The notes beneath the pieces were generated by a model that had not been told where the DNA came from, made no database searches, and saw nothing but the letters and a program-made list of their open reading frames with translations. A stretch of 7,329 nucleotides of DNA from Acidobacteriota bacterium (GTDB lineage: Bacteria > Acidobacteriota > Terriglobia > Acidiferrales > UBA7541): assembly GCA_003131985.1 (NCBI GenBank), contig PKWH01000285.1, positions 2,104 to 9,432 on the forward strand, given 5' to 3'. Each line of letters begins with the position of its first letter. The first letter of the stretch is position 1. The position numbers and the translations under genes are program-made. Of the stretch, positions 1 to 4,867 are shown piece by piece.

Positions 1-255
1 AAGATGATTCGCGCGGGCGTTATCGATATGGATATGGGTCTCTCTTACTGCACGAATATGGGCAATTTGCGGCTCTGCCTTGCCGACTTTGTCGAGGCGC
101 AGGCAAATTCTCCGTCTCGCGCTCGCACACTTAAGACAGCTTCTCCCGCGCCAAAGCCTGCGGTTGGGTCTTACGCCGGCACACCCGCTTCAGCTCCTGC
201 TGAGTCTTCTGAGGAAAGTAGAGCAATGGAAACTGAGATTGAAATTGAAAGATAG
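1..255 (+). CDS. C-terminal fragment of a probable type IV pilus retraction ATPase (PilT/PilU-like), 5' end outside the window
   Basis: The frame is open from base 1 to a TAG at 253-255, giving 84 visible residues, so the true start lies upstream. The first ~30 residues contain IRAGVIDMDMGLSYCTN followed by NLRLCLADF. From family memory this resembles the end of PilT/PilU-type ATPases, where a short helix-turn segment (x-GxIxxxxxLxYxTNxxNLRLxLxDF) follows the ATPase core. These proteins power pilus retraction from the cytoplasmic face of the inner membrane. The Walker A/B, Asp-box and His-box parts that would prove this are not in the window. The last ~50 residues are rich in Ala, Pro and Ser, end in a Glu-rich stretch, and look like a disordered tail. 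I recognise the ending only by pattern, so another secretion-type ATPase or an unrelated protein remains possible. Confidence 0.5.
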   Translation, partial: KMIRAGVIDMDMGLSYCTNMGNLRLCLADFVEAQANSPSRARTLKTASPAPKPAVGSYAGTPASAPAESSEESRAMETEIEIER

Positions 256-294
256 GACTCCAGGAGCACTTCCACTAAGTTAAATCGGGGCTCG

Positions 295-329
295 ATCCTG
301 ATCTGGTGTCACAGCTGATTTTTCAGGAT
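295..329. repeat. Imperfect inverted repeat, 7-base arms
   Basis: ATCCTGA at 295-301 is matched by its reverse complement TCAGGAT at 323-329, with a 21-base interior that can form a further CTG/CAG pairing (303-305 with 312-314). It lies 40 bases after the stop of the PilT-like gene, where a terminator could sit. However, no T run follows the right arm, so it is not a canonical intrinsic terminator. It could be an mRNA 3' stem, an operator, or chance. Confidence 0.3.
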
Positions 330-491
330 AGAGCATGCGGCAATTTCCACCGGCTGCGTCTTTACTGACGTCGAAATAGCGCATTGACCCTTTTACGGGT
401 ACATTTCGGCCGTCCGGGATTTCGGCGCGGGAATTCTCAATTAACGCTTTTCGGACTCTTGTGAGAGGATGATTCTGTCGCAATTCTGTCC

Positions 492-496
492 AGGAG
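492..496 (+). promoter_or_regulatory. Ribosome binding site fixing the start of the LolA-like gene at 505
   Basis: AGGAG lies 8 bases before the ATG at 505-507. This is the spacing expected for initiation, and it favours 505 over the upstream in-frame ATG at 469. Confidence 0.6.
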
Positions 497-504
497 CATA
501 CGGA

Positions 505-1263
505 ATGTTTCGCACTTTTCTGATTGTTGCCTCCGCAATCTTTTTCCTGCCGATCGCAGTGCACGCCCAAACCGTGGATGAAATCATCGCGAAGAACGTG
601 CAAGCGCGCGGCGGCGTGGAAAAAATGAAAGCGGTGCAGAGCATTCGCATTACGGGAAAACTCAACGCAGGATCTTTTCGGGCAGGATTTATGCAGGAGA
701 ACAAACGGCCTGACAAGGTCCGCGAGGAACAAATCATTCAAGGTTTGGCAGCGGTGCAGGCATATGACGGCAAAATCGGCTGGCAAGTGAATCCGTTCGG
801 AGGCCGGCGGGATGCAGAGCTGATGTCCCAGGATGATGTCAAGGGGCTGATGATAGATGCGGACATCGATGGTCCGCTCGTGGACTATAAGGAAAAAGGG
901 CATAAAGCCGAACTGGTGGGGCACGATTCAGTGGAAGGGACGGACTGCTACAAGATCAAGCTCTCGCTGAAAAACGGCGACGTTCGCTATTATTTTTTGG
1001 ACACGGACTCTTTTCTAGAATTGAAAATCGAGACGCAGAGCAACATCCGCGGAACCATCCAGTATGCAGAAACGTATTTTGGAGATTATGAGGAAGTGAA
1101 AGGGCTGTACTACTCATTTGCATTTGAGAGCGGCGCAAAAGGCGATACAAACCGCGTGAAATTCGCGGTGGATAAAGTGGAGATCAACGTGCCGTTGGAA
1201 GATTCGCTTTTCTCGATGCCTACCGTCAAACCTGAAGCCAAGCCTGCAGGAGGTGCACAGTGA
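505..1263 (+). CDS. Exported LolA-like protein (outer-membrane lipoprotein-sorting-protein-like fold), 252 residues
   Basis: I start this gene at ATG 505, where AGGAG is 8 bases upstream and the protein opens directly with a signal peptide: MFRT, a hydrophobic core at residues ~5-18, then VHA before Gln22. There is no lipobox Cys, so it is predicted to be a soluble periplasmic or secreted protein rather than a lipoprotein. The mature part alternates beta strands: a helix with VDEIIAKNVQARGG (24-37), an early strand SIRITGKL, then YDGKIGWQVNPFGG (87-100), a GPLVDYKEKGHK segment (123-134), VEGTDCYKIKL (143-153), and a late SLFSMP near residue 238. The pattern 'G.dxYkl.l...G....y.lD..t.l' is that of LolA/LolB-fold proteins commonly annotated as outer-membrane lipoprotein-sorting proteins. 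True LolA is shorter and escorts lipoproteins; a ligand for this version is unknown. Its stop overlaps the start of the next gene, indicating an operon and probably a joint function. Confidence 0.7.
   Translation: MFRTFLIVASAIFFLPIAVHAQTVDEIIAKNVQARGGVEKMKAVQSIRITGKLNAGSFRAGFMQENKRPDKVREEQIIQGLAAVQAYDGKIGWQVNPFGGRRDAELMSQDDVKGLMIDADIDGPLVDYKEKGHKAELVGHDSVEGTDCYKIKLSLKNGDVRYYFLDTDSFLELKIETQSNIRGTIQYAETYFGDYEEVKGLYYSFAFESGAKGDTNRVKFAVDKVEINVPLEDSLFSMPTVKPEAKPAGGAQ
1248..1253 (+). promoter_or_regulatory. Strong Shine-Dalgarno before the overlapping GTG start of the propeller gene
   Basis: AGGAGG at 1248-1253, extended by TG, sits 6 bases before GTG 1260 and inside the last codons of the LolA-like gene. 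No comparable site precedes the alternative in-frame ATG at 1329. It is the main reason for starting the propeller gene at 1260 and suggests translational coupling of the two genes. Confidence 0.65.
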
Positions 1264-4200
1264 GCCTCCGGACATCGCTGCTTCGAGGGAACAGCTTTCG
1301 GCAATATGGCAATAGAAACTATTTCGCGATGCGCAAATTTATCGTCACAATCGTCGGAGTATTCGCTTTGCTCGCGGCATTCCTATTTCCCGCTCAGCTC
1401 GCAGCGCAGGACGCGAAGTTTGATTCCGATTCGATTTCAGGGCTAGGCGCTCGAAACATCGGCTCGGCCGCCATGAGCGGCCGCGTGTCGGCGCTGACTG
1501 CGGTGAAAGAGGATGGCAGGCTGAGCGTATATATCGGAGCGGCGAGCGGCGGAATTTGGAAGTCTGTGAACGGCGGCACCACTTTTAAGCCCGTGTTTGA
1601 CAAGCAGCCAGTGCAATCGATCGGCGCGATCGCAATTGACCCAGAGGCGCCCAAGACGATTTGGGTTGGCACTGGAGAATCATGGGCGCGCAACAGCGTT
1701 TCGATCGGCGACGGCATTTATAAATCGACCGACGGCGGCGAGAACTGGACCAACGTGGGTTTGAAGAATTCTGAAAGGATTTCAAAGATCCTCATCGATC
1801 CAAAGGACGGCAACACCGTGTATGTCTGCGTGCCGGGCCGACTATGGAGTGACAGCGAAGACCGCGGAGTCTACAAGACAACCGACGGCGGGCAGTCTTG
1901 GACAAAAATTCTGAAGGGCGCGAACCTTTCCACCGGCTGCTCGATGATGTCAATGAGCCCGCGCGATTCCAAAACGATCTTCGCGGGCATGTGGGATTTT
2001 CGACGCAAGGGCTGGACGTTCCGCTCAGGAGGCGAGAATTCCACTGCGCCTAGCGGCAGCGGTCTGTTTCAGACAACAGACGGCGGCGCGACATGGGCCG
2101 ATCTCGACGAAACAAGTGCCAAGGGGCTTCCGCCAAAACCCTGGGGACGCGTGGCTGTGACCGTCGCACCCTCTAAGCCCGACGTCGTATACGCCTTGAT
2201 CGAATCCAATCGCAGCGCGCTGTTCCGCTCTGATGACGGGGGAAAGACCTGGCAGGAGCGCGACCGCAGCCAGTTAATGGTATGGCGTCCTTTTTATTTT
2301 GCCAACTTGATCGTCGATCCCAAAAACGAGAACAAATTATATAAGCCGGACCTCGGCCTGATCATGAGTGAGGACGGGGGAAAGAGCTTCAGCAATATTT
2401 CGGGCGGCGCTCACGGAGATTTCCACGACATTTGGGTCGATCCGGACAATACGCAACATGTGATCGCAGGAGATGACGGCGGCGTTTGGTATTCCTACGA
2501 CAGCGGAAATACCTGGTGGAAAGCTTACAATCTGCCGATTTCACAGTTCTATCACGTGAGCGTTGACGCGGACGATCCATATCACGTCTTCGGCGGCCTG
2601 CAGGACAATAGCGTGTGGGTGGGAGATTCGGCTTATCCGGGCGGAATCTCAAACAGTCGCTGGGAAAACCTTTACGGCGGCGACGGGTTTTGGGTGTTTC
2701 CTGACCCGGCCGATCCCAAATACATTTACGCCGAGGCGCAGGGCGGAGACATAGGGCGCGTGAATCGCGTCACTCTGGAAAGCCGCTCTATCAAGCCGCA
2801 ACCGAACTACGGCGAAGGCAAGCTTCGCTTCAACTGGAATACTCCTATTCACGTGAGTCCTAATGAAAAAGGTACGATTTACATCGGGGCGCAATTCCTG
2901 TTCCGCTCACGCGACCACGGGCAAACCTGGGACCGCATTTCTCCGGACTTGACGACGAATGATCCGGAGAAACAGAAGCAAGAGGACTCCGGTGGAGTGA
3001 CTGTCGATAACTCGTATGCAGAAATGCACACGACGATTTATTCGATCAGCGAATCGCCGCGCGATGGACAAACTATTTGGGTCGGCACGGACGACGGAAA
3101 CTTGCAGTTGACGCGCGATGGCGGCAAGAACTGGACGAACGTGGTTGCAAACGTTCCCGATCTGCCGAAAGCTTCGTGGGTTTCCTGGGTTGAGGCGAGC
3201 CGGTTCGATCCAGCTACGGCGTATGCCGCTTTCGACCGGCACACATTTGGCGACATGGATCCCCATGTTTACAAAACCGCGGACTACGGCAAAACGTGGA
3301 CGGCGGTGGTGGCCAAAGATAGCGGAGTGCGCGGATTTGCGCACGTGATCAAGGAAGACACCGTCTCTCCAAACCTTTTGTTCGTCGGCACCGAATTCGG
3401 CCTTTGGATCTCACTCGACGGCGGGAAACAGTGGGCGCAGTACAAGGGCCACGAATTTCCCGACGTCGCGGTGTGCGATATTGTGGTGCATTCGCGTGAA
3501 TCGGATTTGGTTCTCGCGACTCACGGCCGCGGCATTTGGATCGTGGACGACATCACGCCTCTACGAAAACTTACGCCTGACGTGTTGGCGCAAGATGCGG
3601 TTTTTGTTCCGGGAAAGCAAACGCAGCAGCGGCTGGAAGCGAACGGCGGATGGGCGGAAGGAAACGCAACCTTCTTCGGACCGGATCCGGCCGACGCTGC
3701 TTTGATCACGTATTACCAGAAGAAGCGGCACATTTTTGGAAAAATGACGATCGAAATTTTCGACGACCAAAACAAACTGATCGATACCGTCCCGGCGAAT
3801 AGCCGGCGCGGTCTGAGCCGCGTTGAGTGGCCGATGCGCGTGAAAGCTCCTCGCGTGCCGCCCGCAGCAACGGCTGCATTCGAGGCGAGCCAGGGCCCTA
3901 GAATTGTGCCGGGTACTTACACAGTGAAGATGACACGCGGCAAGGAAACGTATACGACGCCGCTTGTCATAACTTTGGATGCGCGCGCGAAGTACACGCT
4001 GGAAGATCGCAAGCTGAACTTCGACGCAACCATGCGCGTATACAACCTGCTGGGTGATATGACCTTCGATGTGGACCGCATCAACGCGGTGCGCGAAGGT
4101 CTCTCGGAGCGTGCTGCCAAGCTTGGCGCAAACGACCCTCTGCGCAAACGGCTGCAGGATCTCGCGGCTAGAGCCGACGAAATTCGCAAGAAAATCGTGG

Positions 4201-4526
4201 CTACCAAAGAAGGTGGCGCGATTACCGGCGAAGAACGTATACGCGAAAAGACAACCGCACTCTATGGAACTTTCATTGGTTATGAGGGCCGTCCAGCCGA
4301 CTATCAGCTAGCGCGCATCGATTCGCTGAAACACGAACTCGATGATGTGGTGAAAGAGTTCGATGCGTTCGTCGCAAAGGACGTGAAGGACGCGAACGCG
4401 TCTCTAGCGAAGAAAAAACTCGAAATCATCCAGCCGCTCACTCGCGAAGAATGGGAGAAAGCCAACAGCGAAGCCGAATCCAGCGGCGCGCAGCCCGGGG
4501 CGACTCAGTGGCACGAGCGCGATTAG
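1260..4526 (+). CDS. Large exported Asp-box (BNR/VPS10-sortilin-like) beta-propeller protein, 1088 residues
   Basis: The chosen GTG start overlaps the preceding TGA (GTGA) and has a strong Shine-Dalgarno. ATG 1329 (residue 24) is the alternative, and it opens a classic signal peptide: MRKF, hydrophobic residues 27-43, with cleavage probably near residue 49. Residues ~60-765 carry eleven Asp-box motifs (S/T-x-D/N-x-G-x-x-W/F) at about 102, 156, 207, 272, 324, 370, 412, 550, 618, 673 and 718, each marking a beta-hairpin in a propeller blade. The region begins with LGARNIG...MSGRVSAL and ends with LATHGRGIWIVDD. A beta-sandwich-like part follows (~805-910, with GTYTVKM), then a charged helical part (~915-1060) that may form coiled coil. 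Such proteins are often labelled 'glycosyl hydrolase' or VPS10/sortilin-like. Asp boxes also occur in sialidases and GH74 enzymes, but I identify no catalytic set, so a binding or scaffolding role is equally possible. It probably acts outside the inner membrane. Confidence 0.75.
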   Translation: MSLRTSLLRGNSFRQYGNRNYFAMRKFIVTIVGVFALLAAFLFPAQLAAQDAKFDSDSISGLGARNIGSAAMSGRVSALTAVKEDGRLSVYIGAASGGIWKSVNGGTTFKPVFDKQPVQSIGAIAIDPEAPKTIWVGTGESWARNSVSIGDGIYKSTDGGENWTNVGLKNSERISKILIDPKDGNTVYVCVPGRLWSDSEDRGVYKTTDGGQSWTKILKGANLSTGCSMMSMSPRDSKTIFAGMWDFRRKGWTFRSGGENSTAPSGSGLFQTTDGGATWADLDETSAKGLPPKPWGRVAVTVAPSKPDVVYALIESNRSALFRSDDGGKTWQERDRSQLMVWRPFYFANLIVDPKNENKLYKPDLGLIMSEDGGKSFSNISGGAHGDFHDIWVDPDNTQHVIAGDDGGVWYSYDSGNTWWKAYNLPISQFYHVSVDADDPYHVFGGLQDNSVWVGDSAYPGGISNSRWENLYGGDGFWVFPDPADPKYIYAEAQGGDIGRVNRVTLESRSIKPQPNYGEGKLRFNWNTPIHVSPNEKGTIYIGAQFLFRSRDHGQTWDRISPDLTTNDPEKQKQEDSGGVTVDNSYAEMHTTIYSISESPRDGQTIWVGTDDGNLQLTRDGGKNWTNVVANVPDLPKASWVSWVEASRFDPATAYAAFDRHTFGDMDPHVYKTADYGKTWTAVVAKDSGVRGFAHVIKEDTVSPNLLFVGTEFGLWISLDGGKQWAQYKGHEFPDVAVCDIVVHSRESDLVLATHGRGIWIVDDITPLRKLTPDVLAQDAVFVPGKQTQQRLEANGGWAEGNATFFGPDPADAALITYYQKKRHIFGKMTIEIFDDQNKLIDTVPANSRRGLSRVEWPMRVKAPRVPPAATAAFEASQGPRIVPGTYTVKMTRGKETYTTPLVITLDARAKYTLEDRKLNFDATMRVYNLLGDMTFDVDRINAVREGLSERAAKLGANDPLRKRLQDLAARADEIRKKIVATKEGGAITGEERIREKTTALYGTFIGYEGRPADYQLARIDSLKHELDDVVKEFDAFVAKDVKDANASLAKKKLEIIQPLTREEWEKANSEAESSGAQPGATQWHERD

Positions 4527-4547
4527 GCACTAACGATAAGGGAAATT

Positions 4548-4623
4548 TGGTGGACGTGGGGGGGCTCGAACCCCCGGCCTCATCGTTGCGAACGATGCGC
4601 TCTCCCAACTGAGCTACACGCCC
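4548..4623 (-). tRNA. tRNA-Ala (anticodon CGC), CCA encoded
   Basis: The minus strand folds into a complete cloverleaf. The acceptor stem GGGCGTG pairs with CACGTCC and includes the G3-U70 pair that is the main alanine identity element. The D stem is GCTC/GAGC. The anticodon stem is CATCG/CGATG with loop TTCGCAA, giving anticodon CGC for GCG codons. The T arm is GGGGG-TTCGAGC-CCCCC. Discriminator A73 is followed by a genomically encoded CCA (complement at 4548-4550). The 3' end is 21 bases from the convergent stop codon at 4526, and no clear terminator with a T run follows on the minus strand. Confidence 0.96.
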
Positions 4624-4697
4624 ATTCCTTGATTACTACAACTACCTAGCCTGTCCGATTCGATCGGGCCGCTCTCCGAACTGAGCTACACGCCCAT
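4599..4697 (-). repeat. Direct repeat of the tRNA 5' half, exact 72-base period
   Basis: Bases 4599-4625 and 4671-4697 are identical except for one position (4606 versus 4678). The 19 bases 4607-4625 and 4679-4697 match perfectly. The repeat covers the acceptor 5' strand and whole D arm of tRNA-Ala plus two leader bases, and ends where the anticodon arm begins. Confidence 0.9.
4648..4695 (-). pseudogene. Decayed tRNA-like copy, proximal (5' half only)
   Basis: Read on the minus strand from 4695, the first 26 bases match tRNA-Ala at 25 positions (acceptor 5' strand, TA, D stem and loop). The next part is not the alanine anticodon arm. It is GCCCG-ATCGAAT-CGGAC, with four of five stem pairs possible, U33 present and a formal CGA anticodon. 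After AGGCT there is no TTCRA T-loop and no 3' strand to close the acceptor, so it cannot be a working tRNA. It ends about 25 bases before the intact tRNA begins. It could be a truncated duplicate of another tRNA gene or a recombination scar. Confidence 0.65.
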
Positions 4698-4755
4698 GAC
4701 TGACGACTGCTTTATCGACCTACTCCCGCAGCGCACCACCGTCGGCAATTGTGCA

Positions 4756-4803
4756 GGCCTGTACGATCCATTCTGGCCGCTCTGCCAACCGGGCTACACG
4801 CGC
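4756..4803 (-). pseudogene. Decayed tRNA-like copy, distal (5' half only)
   Basis: Read on the minus strand from 4803, GCGCGTG-TA-GCCC-GGTTGGCA-GAGC still resembles an acceptor strand and D arm, matching tRNA-Ala at 22 of the first 26 positions. Over 48 bases it aligns without gaps to the proximal relic at 37 positions. This includes the anticodon-arm region (GAGCGGCC, ATCG, ACAGGC), where both differ from tRNA-Ala. The anticodon stem is broken, U33 is lost, and no T arm or acceptor 3' strand follows. The shared 3' portion argues that the two relics descend from one tRNA-like ancestor. Confidence 0.6.
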
Positions 4804-4818
4804 ACTGCGCGTTTTATT
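4798..4818 (+). terminator. Possible intrinsic terminator on the + strand
   Basis: ACGCGC (4798-4803) pairs with GCGCGT (4807-4812) around a 3-base ACT loop, and the run TTTTATT occupies 4812-4818. This short G+C-rich stem plus T run could end + strand readthrough from the propeller gene 270 bases upstream. The left arm is also the 5' end of the distal tRNA relic, so the palindrome may be a by-product of that sequence. Confidence 0.3.
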
Positions 4819-4844
4819 CTAACAAACCAGTGAAGAGGCACCAA
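4816..4844 (-). promoter_or_regulatory. Candidate sigma-70 promoter for the tRNA cluster
   Basis: On the minus strand, TTGGTG (4839-4844) and TAGAAT (4816-4821) are separated by exactly 17 bases. The -10 matches the consensus at five of six positions, the -35 at three of six. Initiation would fall near 4808-4809, just before the first relic at 4803 and about 185 bases before the mature tRNA-Ala. I saw no better promoter immediately before the intact tRNA. Confidence 0.35.
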
Positions 4845-4867
4845 ACGCGTTCCGGGGAGAGCGTGCA

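Larger units (their letters stand above)
256..504. other. Non-coding interval between the PilT-like tail and the exported-protein pair
   Basis: This 249-base stretch has no convincing gene on either strand. It should hold the promoter for the downstream two-gene unit, but I could not find a good sigma-70 pair. A TTGACC at 384-389 has no -10 at usual spacing; the nearest candidate, TACATT at 400-405, is only 10 bases away. An in-frame ATG at 469 would add 12 residues to the next protein but has a purine run (GAGAGG) almost touching it, and I did not choose it as the start. A long antisense reading frame crosses this stretch but looks like a shadow. Confidence 0.5.

Noticed and set aside
80..283. 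67-residue + strand frame rich in Leu and Arg
   Set aside because: It is the +1 shadow of the PilT-like tail, and its composition reflects frame-shifted Ala/Pro/Ser codons.
384..405. TTGACC / TACATT as a promoter for the two-gene unit
   Set aside because: The spacer is only about 10 bases, far from the 16-18 needed for a sigma-70 promoter.
469..471. ATG 469 as start of the LolA-like protein
   Set aside because: It would place 12 non-signal residues before the signal peptide, and its purine run is only about two bases away, whereas 505 has a properly spaced AGGAG.
280..924. 214-residue open frame on the minus strand
   Set aside because: It lies antisense to the well-supported LolA-like gene. 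Its translation is rich in His, Cys and Arg without domain pattern, and it has no evident ribosome site; it is a shadow.
4624..4803. Two extra functional tRNA genes upstream of tRNA-Ala
   Set aside because: Neither copy has a T arm or an acceptor 3' strand, and the distal one has a broken anticodon stem, so I call them relics.
4741..4867. Short gene on the + strand (62 codons from 4749)
   Set aside because: It crosses the tRNA relics and enters the RND gene antisense, with no ribosome site or protein-like composition.
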